Shown: one piece after another, positions 53,007 to 61,745 of the stretch | How the letters are laid out: every line of letters starts with the position of its first letter | Position numbering within the stretch: the stretch's first letter is position 1 | NCBI RefSeq assembly: GCF_000831385.1 | Contig: NZ_AP014548.1 | Location: 2,037,779 to 2,101,778, forward strand | Direction of reading: 5' to 3' | DNA length: 64,000 bases | Origin: Nonlabens marinus S1-08 | GTDB lineage: Bacteria; Bacteroidota; Bacteroidia; Flavobacteriales; Flavobacteriaceae | The notes under the pieces: model-generated | Told to the model about the DNA's origin: nothing | The model's database searches: none | The model's input: only the letters and a program-made list of their open reading frames with translations | Translations under genes and position numbers: made by a program

Positions 53007-54545
53007 TCATCCCAACCAGCCATCGCGATCCAGACTGCGGTACTGGATTGCCTCAGCAATGTGTGTTCCGGTTACTTGTTCACTAGCCTCTAAATCGGCA
53101 ATTGTACGGGAAACTTTTAATATCCTATCATAAGCACGGGCGCTCAAATTCAGTCGCTCCATAGCCTGTTTTAATAATTGTTTGCTAGCATCGTCTAGGG
53201 CACAATGCTGTCTAATTTCTTTACTGCCCATTTGGGCATTATAGTGGGTTTTTTCGCTTTCGCGAAAGCGTTCCGTTTGCACATTCCTTGCTGCGGTCAC
53301 TCGCTCGCGTATCACGGTCGACTTTTCAGCCGTGCGCTCTTCCGTCAATTTCTCAAAAGGCACAGGTGTGACTTCTATATGTATATCAATCCGATCCAAT
53401 AAAGGCCCTGAGACTTTGCTCAAATACCGCTGCATTTCTGCAGGACTGCTTTGAACAGGCGCGCTAGGGTCATTAAAATAACCGCTAGGACTAGGGTTCA
53501 TACTCGCGACTAGCATAAAGCTAGAAGGGTAAGTTATTGTAAATTTTGCTCTAGAAATAGTCACCTCGCGATCTTCTAGAGGTTGTCGCATGACTTCCAG
53601 TACACCGCGTTTAAATTCAGGAAGCTCATCTAAAAATAAGACACCATTATGACTTAATGAAATTTCACCAGGCTGCGGGTAAGCTCCACCGCCGACTAGT
53701 GCTACATCTGATATCGTATGATGCGGACTGCGAAATGGCCGTTGCGCCATTAGACCAGCTTTTTCAAGTGTTCTTCCAGCAACGCTATGTATCTTAGTCG
53801 TCTCTAAAGCTTCCTGCAAAGTCATTGGTGGCAAGATGGATGGCAAGCGTTTAGCAAGCATGGTTTTTCCAGCGCCCGGTGGTCCTATTAAAATGATATT
53901 ATGTCCTCCAGCGGCTGCAATTTCCATACAGCGCTTGATGGACTCTTGACCTTTCACATCTGCAAAATCAAACTCCGGATGCTCTAGAGCTTGAAAGAAT
54001 TCATCTCTGGTGTCCACAATGGTCTCCTCAAGTTCTTGACCTTTATCAAAAAAGTCAATGACCTGAGATATGTTGTTGACGCCATAGACTTTTACATCAT
54101 TGACAATTGCCGCTTCACGTGCATTTTGAGTGGGTAAAATAAAACCCTTAAAACCTTCCTGACGTGCCTTAATTGATATAGGTAAAGCTCCCTTGATAGG
54201 CTGCAGCGTGCCATCTAGAGACAACTCCCCCATAATAATGTACTTGTCTAAATCATCTGCTTTTATTTGGTTTGAGGAAACTAAAATCCCCATCGCCAGG
54301 GGTAAATCATAAGCACTTCCTTCCTTTCTTAAATCTGCAGGAGAGAGGTTGATGATCAACTTCTTACCGGGCATTTTATAACCCACGTTAGATAGAGCCG
54401 CTGCAATTCTATAGGAACTCTCGCTTATGGCTTTGTCTGGCAATCCCACAAGATGGTACCCGATACCGGTGGCTGAATTTACCTCGACGGTAATCGTGGT
54501 AGCCTCAACACCGAAAACGGCACTCCCATAAACCTTAGTTAACAT
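53007..54545 (-). CDS. comM: ComM/YifB family Mg-chelatase-like AAA+ ATPase
   Basis: 512 residues from ATG 54545 (MLTKVYGSAVFGVEATTI), the conserved start; an upstream in-frame start would add 25 residues. Signatures are GLPDKAISES, RKEGSAYDLPLAMGIL, the Walker A IGPPGAGKTMLAKRL, Walker B FLDELPEFKRGVL and the PFRSPHHTIS finger. In competent bacteria ComM is a helicase that aids branch migration of incoming DNA; YifB relatives are widespread in organisms not known to be competent. The gene has a palindrome copy (53253-53270) read in a third frame as RFRESEK near the C-terminus. Confidence 0.9.
   Translation of the reverse strand: MLTKVYGSAVFGVEATTITVEVNSATGIGYHLVGLPDKAISESSYRIAAALSNVGYKMPGKKLIINLSPADLRKEGSAYDLPLAMGILVSSNQIKADDLDKYIIMGELSLDGTLQPIKGALPISIKARQEGFKGFILPTQNAREAAIVNDVKVYGVNNISQVIDFFDKGQELEETIVDTRDEFFQALEHPEFDFADVKGQESIKRCMEIAAAGGHNIILIGPPGAGKTMLAKRLPSILPPMTLQEALETTKIHSVAGRTLEKAGLMAQRPFRSPHHTISDVALVGGGAYPQPGEISLSHNGVLFLDELPEFKRGVLEVMRQPLEDREVTISRAKFTITYPSSFMLVASMNPSPSGYFNDPSAPVQSSPAEMQRYLSKVSGPLLDRIDIHIEVTPVPFEKLTEERTAEKSTVIRERVTAARNVQTERFRESEKTHYNAQMGSKEIRQHCALDDASKQLLKQAMERLNLSARAYDRILKVSRTIADLEASEQVTGTHIAEAIQYRSLDRDGWLG
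53253..53270. repeat. Palindrome copy inside comM
   Basis: TTCGCTTTCGCGAAAGCG, read as ERFRESEK on the coding (minus) strand. Confidence 0.9.
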
Positions 54546-54715
54546 CCTTAGAATTTTAGAATAAAAGTAAGATAAAAAGCATGAAACATCCATGTTCATA
54601 CGATTATTAGGATGTACCACCGTTTTGGGCGTTTTTTGCCTAATTAGTAGTCATTAATTTTCAAATTTCCTTAGAATTCTATATCTAGTAATTTAAATAG
54701 ATTTGATGCTTGTTA

Positions 54716-54731
54716 CGCTTTCGCGAAAGCG
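54716..54731. repeat. Palindrome copy upstream of the nitroreductase gene
   Basis: Perfect 16-bp CGCTTTCGCGAAAGCG, 22 bp before the start codon and next to a TATCTTTA -7-like box. Confidence 0.9.
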
Positions 54732-54753
54732 CGCTCCTTCCTATCTTTAGTTC

Positions 54754-55323
54754 ATGCAAACATTATTACAAAAAATACAACAACGTCGTTCCATTTTTCC
54801 TAAAGACTATACTGGTGACGCAGTATCGAGCGAGCATATGGATCAAATTTTAGAAGCCGCAAGATGGGCGCCCACGCACAAAAAGACCCAGCCCTGGAAA
54901 TACAAGGTGTTCCAAGGAAATGGGCTGAAGCAGTTGGGCGATTTTATGACCGCTCAGTTTGTAAAGGATTCTGGAAAAGCAGAAAGTTTTAAGTCAAGAA
55001 AACTTGCCGAAAAAATGCAGCAGTCATCAGCGGTGGTATTAATATTCTTGAACAGGCAAATCAAAGAGTCATTGCCAGAATGGGAAGAAGTCGCAGCTGT
55101 ATCTATGAGCGTTCAAAATATGTGGCTGACGGCTCATGATTTGGGTTATGGATGTTATTGGAGCTCTCCTAAATCCTTTGCTAAAATGCAAGAATTTGAG
55201 GCGATCGATCTGGAGTCGAACGATCAGTTTCTAGGTTTTCTCTACATAGGAACAGTAGACTCCCAACCAGAAGAACTACCAAAACGCAAATCGGTAGAGG
55301 AATTTGTACAATTCATTAATTGA
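54754..55323 (+). CDS. Nitroreductase family protein
   Basis: 189 residues, the usual size. Flavin-binding elements: QQRRSIFPKDY at the N-terminus, LEAARWAPTHKKTQPWKY, MSVQNMWLTAHDLGYGCYWSSP and the C-terminal GFLYIGTVD. The family uses FMN and NAD(P)H to reduce nitro-compounds, quinones or related substrates in the cytoplasm. Divergent from comM, with a palindrome copy just upstream of its promoter-like box. Monocistronic. Confidence 0.9.
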   Translation: MQTLLQKIQQRRSIFPKDYTGDAVSSEHMDQILEAARWAPTHKKTQPWKYKVFQGNGLKQLGDFMTAQFVKDSGKAESFKSRKLAEKMQQSSAVVLIFLNRQIKESLPEWEEVAAVSMSVQNMWLTAHDLGYGCYWSSPKSFAKMQEFEAIDLESNDQFLGFLYIGTVDSQPEELPKRKSVEEFVQFIN

Positions 55324-55433
55324 CCTATAACTTTTGTAGCTTTATGATAGGTGCGTGTCAAACCTGTGATTCACTGGTTTTATCAACTGATTGTCAAAAA
55401 GTTAATACAATAGTTATTGCGAGGAATTAATCG

Positions 55434-55441
55434 TACTTTTG
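55434..55441 (+). promoter_or_regulatory. Probable -7 box (TACTTTTG) of the DEAD-box helicase gene
   Basis: It matches TAnnTTTG about 23 bp before the TTG start codon. Confidence 0.5.
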
Positions 55442-55463
55442 CAAAATAATTAAATACTGTTAT

Positions 55464-57389
55464 TTGAAAAATTTTGAAGCCTTAGGGCTCTCACAGCCGT
55501 TACTTGACGGCCTCGCTGAAATGGGATTTGAAACCCCAACTGAGATTCAGCAACAGTCCATTCCCCTTTTATTGCAACATGATGGAGACTTTATAGGTCT
55601 CGCGCAAACCGGTACGGGAAAAACTGCTGCTTTTGGTTTACCCTTATTGGATCTTATAGATTTGAACTCGAGAGAAACGCAAGCCTTAATACTTGCACCT
55701 ACTCGAGAACTTGCTCAACAAATTTGTGGGCAAATGGAGCAAATGTCCCAAAAGTTGGGCAAGCTTAATGTAGTTCCCGTTTTTGGAGGAGCTAACATCA
55801 TGAACCAGATACGTGACATACGTCGTGGCGCCCAGATTGTGGTAGCCACACCAGGTCGTTTGATGGACTTGATGAAACGTAAAGAAGTGAATCTTGATTC
55901 CCTCAAATTCATGGTACTCGATGAGGCCGATGAGATGCTGAACATGGGATTCAAGGAAGACATCGACTTCATCCTTTCTAAAAGTGATGGCGGTCGTAAA
56001 ATCTGGCTGTTCTCTGCTACTATGGCTCGCGAGATCAAGCGCATTGTCGATACCTACATGGTACAACCGGAAGAGGTACGTATCAATCAAGAGAATATTG
56101 TAAATACCAATATTGAACACAAATCTGTTCAATTAAAGGCATCTGATAAGATTGAGGCATTACGTCGTTACCTGGATTATGATGCAGATATGTTTGGCGT
56201 CGTATTTTGTCGTACCAAACGTGATACGCAAAAAGTAGCAGATGAGTTGAATAACAATGGTTATGCAACTGAAGCGTTGCATGGTGATATGTCTCAAGCC
56301 CAGCGTGATGCAGCCATGAAGAGATTCCGTGATAAGAATTTGAAATTGTTGATCGCAACAGATGTTGCTGCTCGTGGTATTGATGTAGATGATATTACTC
56401 ACGTAATTCACTTTGCTTTACCAGATGATCCAGAGTTTTATGCACACCGCTCTGGTCGTACAGCTCGTGCAGGTAAAAAGGGAGTTTCATTAGCCTTGAT
56501 TACTAAAGGAGATACAAGAAAACTGAAGTATATCGCTAGCAAACTGGGAATTAGTTTTGCTCCAGGTGAAGTGCCAGCATTAGAGGCAATTACTCAAAAA
56601 CGTATTACTCGATGGTCTGAAAACCTGAAGAATCAAGAAGTGAATCCTAAAATCAGCGATGAGCTGATGAGTACGGTTATTGCTGAATTTGATGAGGTAT
56701 CTAAGGAAGATTTAATCGCAAGATTATTGACTAAAGAATACAATTCTATTTACAAGCGCAATTCCATTAAGGATGTAAATGACCGTTCTAAAGGACGTGA
56801 TGACGACCGTGGCGATCGAGGAGATCGCGGTGGACGTAGAGATCGTGGGCCTAAAAACGCTAGAGGTAAGGAAGAAGGAATGAAAACTTATTTCGTTAAC
56901 CTCGGTCGTAAAGACAACATCAATAAAGGTGCTTTGTTAGGTTACGTTTGTGATGCTACTGGACTTACAGGTGATGACATAGGACGTATCGTACTTGATG
57001 GCGCTCATTCTTTCATGGACGTAAAGCAAGAAGTTGCTGCACAAATGGAAAAATTGAACGGTATGCAACGTGATGGGCGAGAGGTTCGAGCTAATGAGCA
57101 TCATGGTCAAGTAACCGAGTCAAGAGATCGCGGCGACCGTAAAGGTGGTGGCGGTTACAAAGGAAAACACGATGGCGGTGGTGGTTTCAAGGGACGCAGA
57201 TCTGACGATTCTAAAAGTGGCGGTGGATACAAAGGACGCAGGTCTGATGGAGATTCCTCCTCAGCTCCTAGGTCTGGAGGTTTCAAAGGTCGTAGCACCA
57301 AGACGTCTGATGATAGTTCAAGATCACGTTCTTCAAAGCCTAGTGGTGATAAAGGAAGATCTAAGTTCTTTGGTAAGAAATGGGACTAG
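55464..57389 (+). CDS. DEAD-box RNA helicase, DeaD/CsdA type, with DbpA-like RNA-binding domain
   Basis: 641 residues from a TTG start. The conserved start region (MKNFEALGLSQPLLDGLAEMGF) needs this codon, since no ATG precedes it and the next ATG is within the Q-motif region. Helicase motifs: FETPTEIQQQ, AQTGTGKTA, PTRELA, DEAD, SAT, and HRSGRTARAG. The DbpA RNA-binding domain is at about 470-535 (KTYFVNLGRKDNINKGALLGYV). The tail is Gly/Arg/Lys/Ser-rich repeats (GGGYKGRR). It should remodel RNA, for example in ribosome assembly or mRNA decay, and related enzymes help growth in the cold. A terminator follows. Confidence 0.93.
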   Translation: MKNFEALGLSQPLLDGLAEMGFETPTEIQQQSIPLLLQHDGDFIGLAQTGTGKTAAFGLPLLDLIDLNSRETQALILAPTRELAQQICGQMEQMSQKLGKLNVVPVFGGANIMNQIRDIRRGAQIVVATPGRLMDLMKRKEVNLDSLKFMVLDEADEMLNMGFKEDIDFILSKSDGGRKIWLFSATMAREIKRIVDTYMVQPEEVRINQENIVNTNIEHKSVQLKASDKIEALRRYLDYDADMFGVVFCRTKRDTQKVADELNNNGYATEALHGDMSQAQRDAAMKRFRDKNLKLLIATDVAARGIDVDDITHVIHFALPDDPEFYAHRSGRTARAGKKGVSLALITKGDTRKLKYIASKLGISFAPGEVPALEAITQKRITRWSENLKNQEVNPKISDELMSTVIAEFDEVSKEDLIARLLTKEYNSIYKRNSIKDVNDRSKGRDDDRGDRGDRGGRRDRGPKNARGKEEGMKTYFVNLGRKDNINKGALLGYVCDATGLTGDDIGRIVLDGAHSFMDVKQEVAAQMEKLNGMQRDGREVRANEHHGQVTESRDRGDRKGGGGYKGKHDGGGGFKGRRSDDSKSGGGYKGRRSDGDSSSAPRSGGFKGRSTKTSDDSSRSRSSKPSGDKGRSKFFGKKWD

Positions 57390-57415
57390 GTAATTTCTAG
57401 TTTTATAAATATTCA

Positions 57416-57447
57416 AAATCCCATCGTATTGATGGGATTTTTTGTTT
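57416..57447 (+). terminator. Intrinsic terminator of the helicase gene
   Basis: AAATCCCATC (57416-57425) / GATGGGATTT (57431-57440), GTATT loop, T-run. Confidence 0.85.
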
Positions 57448-57585
57448 GTATTAAAAGTGAATTCTGCGGATTGATATTTTCTTATGCTAATTGGGGGGGG
57501 CAGTAGAAGTCTGGTTGGTTTCGACCAGAAAAATATTTTTTTGCATTCTGCTATAGTTAATCATATTTGACGATGATTAAGTATT

Positions 57586-58125
57586 TTATAATACACTTAA
57601 AGTTTCAAACATCGCGTTTGAATCCTTTAAGTGCTTAGAGAAAAGCTCGTTGTTAGCACCATAAGAGTAAACATATATCTCGTCCTCAATTTTAAAAACC
57701 CTATCCAATTTTATATAAGATATATTATTCAAAACGAAACTTTGACGAATTAAATAAGTATCTCCTTGAGCTGTTTTTTCAAAACTCTTTTCGATTTTGT
57801 GATTTTTGTAAAAACGGGATCTCTGATAATTTTTTTCTACAAAATCATTCAAATTATCTGAGGGCTCCTTCTTAATATCATATTTTAATATAAGGACAGA
57901 TGCCTTGAAATACCTATTATTATAAATTTCTGGTTTGTAGCTTAAATCACCATGAATATTATTAAATGAATGCCAACCAACCGGAATTGCCAAGCTGTAT
58001 GTCATGTTTTCTGTAGATTCAGGCGTTGAGTAATTACTTCTAGCATTTTTTTCCTTACTACTAGCACAGCTGAAACTTATAAACAGTATCAATAATATCG
58101 TTAAACCTAAAATTGCCTTATTCAT
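57586..58125 (-). CDS. Hypothetical lipoprotein
   Basis: 179 residues with a lipoprotein signal (MNKAILGLTILLILFISFSC; lipobox FSC, Cys about 20), followed by a Ser/Asn-rich tether. The mature part is a mixed alpha/beta domain (YSLAIPVGWHSFNNIHGDLSY ... IKKEPSDNLNDFVEKNYQRS ... YKNHKIEKSFEKT). The pattern suggests a stress-type or binding domain, but I recognise no family. The gene is monocistronic in a gap between the helicase and acs genes; a run of eight G residues at 57493-57500 lies in the space before it. Confidence 0.7.
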   Translation of the reverse strand: MNKAILGLTILLILFISFSCASSKEKNARSNYSTPESTENMTYSLAIPVGWHSFNNIHGDLSYKPEIYNNRYFKASVLILKYDIKKEPSDNLNDFVEKNYQRSRFYKNHKIEKSFEKTAQGDTYLIRQSFVLNNISYIKLDRVFKIEDEIYVYSYGANNELFSKHLKDSNAMFETLSVL

Positions 58126-58306
58126 AATAACTGTTTTTATAGCTTAAGTTTAATAGAATCCTTAAAAATGAATATTAGGACTCATGATGTAAAGATGGGA
58201 GTTTTTGGTGGTGAATCGCAGTTTTTAATTTATTTCAAAAAATAGTTTGACAATTTTGACATTTTAATCAAATATTTCTGCTTTGCAAAACTAAGGTAAC
58301 AGGCAT

Positions 58307-60214
58307 TTACAATCTTGTATCTATAATCTCCTGAACCACTTCAGGATTCAATAGCGTGGAAATATCTCCCAATTCATCCATCTCACCAGAAGCAATTTTG
58401 CGTAATATGCGTCGCATGATTTTTCCAGACCTGGTTTTAGGAAGTCCAGAAGTGAACTGAATTTTTTCCATTTTGGCAATCGCACCTATGCGTTCTGAAA
58501 TGAGTTGGTTGATCTCGTTGCGCAAGTTGTCGTGATTGCGATCCTCACCAGTTTCTTTAAGAATCACGTAGCCGTATAACGAATTGCCTTTGATATCATG
58601 TGGGTATCCCACGATAGCGCTTTCTGCAACTGCAGGGTGTTCATTGATGGCATCTTCAATAGGCGCTGTTCCCAGATTATGACCTGAAACGATGATGACA
58701 TCATCTACTCGGCCAGTAATGCGATAATATCCTGTAGCGTCCCTTAGAGCGCCATCGCCAGTAAAGTAAGTTCCTGGAAAAGCGGTAAAATAAGTTTCTT
58801 TAAACCGATCATGATCGCCGTATATACTGCGAGCGATTCCTGGCCATGGGAATTTCATGCACAAAAACCCGGAGACTTGGTTGCCCTTGAGCTCCTCACC
58901 ATCTTTGTTCATTAATGCGGGCTGTATTCCCGGCAGCGGTAAGGTAGCAAAAGTGGGGATGGTAGGTGTGGCAAATGGAATAGGGCTGATCATGATACCA
59001 CCGTTTTCCGTCTGGAACCAGCTGTCTACAATAGGGCAGTTTTTCTTCCCAATATTATCGTTGTACCAGTGCCAGGCTTCTTCGTTAATAGGTTCCCCTA
59101 CGGTTCCTAGAATTTTTAGCGAACTCAAATCGTATTTTTCTACATGGCTTAGGTTTTCTTTAGCCAATGCACGGATCGATGTTGGAGCAGTGTAAAATTG
59201 GTTGACTTTGTGCTTGTCTATAACCTCCCAAAATCTTCCCCAGTGTGGGTATTGAGGTACACCTTCAAACATAAGACTTGTAGCTCCATTCAGCAATGGC
59301 CCGTACACAATATAACTGTGTCCGGTAATCCAACCTATGTCTGCACTGCACCAGTAAACATCTGGCTGCTGGTATTGGAAGACGTTTTTAAAAGTATAGG
59401 CACTATATACCATGTAGCCAGCGGTAGTGTGTAACATGCCTTTAGGTTTTCCTGTAGACCCTGATGTATAGAGAATGAAAAGTGGATCTTCCGCCTCCAT
59501 CATTTCAATGGGGCAATGGTCAGATGCTTTTTCCAATAGTGGTTCAAGCCAATGATCCCTATTTTCTTTCATTTTAACCTCGGTTCCTGTGCGTTTCACG
59601 ACCAGGACACTTTCAATTGATGGCGTTTCCTTTAAAGCCTCGTCTAGGATACCTTTAAGATCTATACTTTTGGTGCCACGATACGAGCCGTCGCTGGTAA
59701 TTACCATTTTACAACTCGCATCATTAATTCTAGTTTGCAAGGCGGTACTAGAAAACCCAGCAAAAACAACCGAATGTACAGCACCTATGCGAGCACAGGC
59801 GAGCATCGTCACCGCTAGATCTGGAATCATGGGCAAATAAACACATACACGGTCGCCGCGTTGTATGCCTTGATCTTTAAGAACATTGGACATTTTACAA
59901 ACCCGAGAGTGCAATTCCTTATAAGTAATATGCTGTGCAGGCTCTGATGGATCGTTAGGCTCAAAAATAATCGCCGTCGTGTCGCCTAGGGCATAGAGGT
60001 GCCGGTCTAGACAATTCTCAGTAATGTTGAGCTGAGCACCTTGAAACCATTGAATTTCAGGTTTATGAAAATCCCATTGCAGTACCTGATCCCAGCGTTT
60101 GCGCCAGACAAAATTCTCCTCAGCAATTTCTGCCCAAAATTGTTCTGGTTGCTGGACAGACTTACGGTATACTTGAAAATATTCTTCTAATCCTTTGATA
60201 TGGTAATTGCTCAT
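58307..60214 (-). CDS. acs: Acetyl-CoA synthetase
   Basis: 635 residues, full length. The AMP-binding motif is ILYTSGSTGKPKGMLHT (about 255-270). Substrate and hinge motifs include YWCSADIGWITGHSYIVYG, WFQTENGGIMISP and GRVDDVIIVSGHNLGTAPIEDAI. The C-terminal catalytic Lys block is PKTRSGKIMRRIL, which is the site usually acetylated. It converts acetate, ATP and CoA to acetyl-CoA, AMP and pyrophosphate. It thus re-assimilates acetate that pta-ackA can produce. Monocistronic. Confidence 0.96.
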   Translation of the reverse strand: MSNYHIKGLEEYFQVYRKSVQQPEQFWAEIAEENFVWRKRWDQVLQWDFHKPEIQWFQGAQLNITENCLDRHLYALGDTTAIIFEPNDPSEPAQHITYKELHSRVCKMSNVLKDQGIQRGDRVCVYLPMIPDLAVTMLACARIGAVHSVVFAGFSSTALQTRINDASCKMVITSDGSYRGTKSIDLKGILDEALKETPSIESVLVVKRTGTEVKMKENRDHWLEPLLEKASDHCPIEMMEAEDPLFILYTSGSTGKPKGMLHTTAGYMVYSAYTFKNVFQYQQPDVYWCSADIGWITGHSYIVYGPLLNGATSLMFEGVPQYPHWGRFWEVIDKHKVNQFYTAPTSIRALAKENLSHVEKYDLSSLKILGTVGEPINEEAWHWYNDNIGKKNCPIVDSWFQTENGGIMISPIPFATPTIPTFATLPLPGIQPALMNKDGEELKGNQVSGFLCMKFPWPGIARSIYGDHDRFKETYFTAFPGTYFTGDGALRDATGYYRITGRVDDVIIVSGHNLGTAPIEDAINEHPAVAESAIVGYPHDIKGNSLYGYVILKETGEDRNHDNLRNEINQLISERIGAIAKMEKIQFTSGLPKTRSGKIMRRILRKIASGEMDELGDISTLLNPEVVQEIIDTRL

Positions 60215-60327
60215 GACAACTGCTTTAGGCCATCAAAAGGTAAGCACATCTATTGAATTTCGCGAATCAGATTTTAAATATCGAGGCTTGTTCTTTTCTT
60301 CTTGTTTGCAAAACAATGGATGTGGAG

Positions 60328-60347
60328 TTCGCTTTCGCGAAAGCGAA
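60328..60347. repeat. Palindrome copy, 20 bp
   Basis: Perfect TTCGCTTTCGCGAAAGCGAA in the gap between the S1/P1 nuclease gene and acs. Confidence 0.9.
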
Positions 60348-60389
60348 CTTCTGACAAGTTAAGTGGGTCAGTATATGAAGGGTTGCCGC

Positions 60390-61160
60390 CTAACCCAATA
60401 ATTCATTGAGCAATGCCGCTAAACGGACGCCACCTTTCTGCAGCTGGTTGCGAACGGTAGACATGTAATCGTACATATAGCGGTAGCCTAGTTTTTCACC
60501 TACTTCAGTATTTGCGTACACGTCTTTAACAAGAACACGGCTGTCTTTCATCCAGTCCCGGTGGGTTCCAGCCGCCATAACCTCGCGTTCTTTTTTAGTT
60601 AAATGTGGCATATTATCAGCTAACTCCGTATAAGACATTCCGAAGCTCTCAATCATTTTAGTATCCCAAACGCTATGCAAGTTTGTTCCATCGTTGAACC
60701 AGCGCACTTGAAAATCATTACCACCTTTATCTTCACTTATACCTACGTGCATAGGCTGGTGCAAGTCGCCTATAAAGTGAACTAATAAGCGCAAGTGAAA
60801 TGCTTTGTCTTCCTTGCTTGTTAAAGATGATTTAAGGACTTCAATGCATTTATCGATGCCTTGAATAATGTCGCCACGATCGTTGTGTGGGTGTTCCTCA
60901 TAGGTACTATCAAAAGGTACGTTGACATAATGCCATGGGCCATAAGCACGGTAGGCATCGTCACTTTTAATCTCGTCAGCATATGTGGAGGTCAAGGCCA
61001 GCGATTGACCGTCTAGAAGATCAGCAATAGCTTTTTGTGCTTTCTTGTTCAAATATTGCTCTGCTATTTCTCCTGTAGCGCGGTGGCCCGTTTGGCCCCA
61101 ATCATAGGCTTGAGCGTTAAAGGAAATGAAGCCAATGAATAAAACGAAAAGATATTTCAT
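60390..61160 (-). CDS. S1/P1 family nuclease, secreted
   Basis: 256 residues from ATG 61160 (MKYLFVLFIGFISFNAQAY); an upstream start would add 25 residues, which overlaps the next gene. The mature enzyme should begin with Trp in DWGQTGHRATGEIAE, as in S1/P1 nucleases. Zinc ligands are seen in HYVNVP, HLRLLVHFIGDLHQPMHVG and the GGND motif (DKGGNDFQVRWF). These three-zinc enzymes cut single-stranded nucleic acids and 3'-nucleotides. Export implies use of external nucleic acid as nutrient. Confidence 0.9.
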   Translation of the reverse strand: MKYLFVLFIGFISFNAQAYDWGQTGHRATGEIAEQYLNKKAQKAIADLLDGQSLALTSTYADEIKSDDAYRAYGPWHYVNVPFDSTYEEHPHNDRGDIIQGIDKCIEVLKSSLTSKEDKAFHLRLLVHFIGDLHQPMHVGISEDKGGNDFQVRWFNDGTNLHSVWDTKMIESFGMSYTELADNMPHLTKKEREVMAAGTHRDWMKDSRVLVKDVYANTEVGEKLGYRYMYDYMSTVRNQLQKGGVRLAALLNELLG

Positions 61161-61212
61161 AGGATAGTATTGTCTAAGGTTAAAAATGTGTGATAAAAGT
61201 TGAAAATAGGGA

Positions 61213-61686
61213 CTACAATTTTGCTCTTTGCGCATCGCGTTGCTTTTGGAATCCTGTCAGGAAATTACGCAAATATTGATCATTGAGGGGTTTGTATTTC
61301 GCATGTTTCGGATTGCGGAAAAATGCGCTCAACTCCGTCGTGCTTACATTTTGACCGCCTAGACGCAGTAAATAAACGATTTCTTCCGCTTTAAAATTGA
61401 AGGCTATTTTGAGTTTACGCAGGATAATGTTGTTATCGAGAACAACCTCCGCCACGGGCGTGCGACCTTCTTGTTTGCCTCTATAATTAACGATGACTCC
61501 ATTGAGAAATGTTGCCAGATTTTCATCAATCACTACATCAAAGGCTTCATCTTCTTCTTTTTTCAACCAGTCGCTAACTTCAGCTCTAGAAACGGGTTCA
61601 CCGCCTTTAGCATAGATGTCCATCATGGCATCGTCGCTCAAGTTGAGAATGTAACGCAGGCGTCTTAAAATATCGTTGTTATCCAT
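61213..61686 (-). CDS. YehS-like DUF1456 protein
   Basis: 157 residues, two tandem copies of the same helical domain: NDILRRLRYILNLSDDAMMDIYAKGG (about 4-70) and NNIILRKLKIAFNFKAEEIVYLLRLGG (about 83-150). This is the DUF1456/YehS arrangement. The function is unknown; homologues are widespread, and the fold is small and cytoplasmic. It is on the same strand as the S1/P1 nuclease gene 52 bases downstream and may be co-transcribed. A palindrome copy lies just upstream. Confidence 0.88.
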   Translation of the reverse strand: MDNNDILRRLRYILNLSDDAMMDIYAKGGEPVSRAEVSDWLKKEEDEAFDVVIDENLATFLNGVIVNYRGKQEGRTPVAEVVLDNNIILRKLKIAFNFKAEEIVYLLRLGGQNVSTTELSAFFRNPKHAKYKPLNDQYLRNFLTGFQKQRDAQRAKL

Positions 61687-61719
61687 GTGTTATCTAAGTA
61701 GCAGTAGCAAAGATAAGAG

Positions 61720-61739
61720 TTCGCTTTCGCGAAAGCGAA
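61720..61739. repeat. Palindrome copy, 20 bp
   Basis: Perfect 20-mer in the gap between the amidohydrolase and YehS-like genes. Confidence 0.9.
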
Positions 61740-61745
61740 CTTTAT

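Noticed and set aside
52991..53059. N-terminal extension of the Hpt protein into the ComM gene
   Set aside because: The extension overlaps the upstream ATPase coding end; ATG 52990 or 52996 starts right after it and gives a complete Hpt domain.
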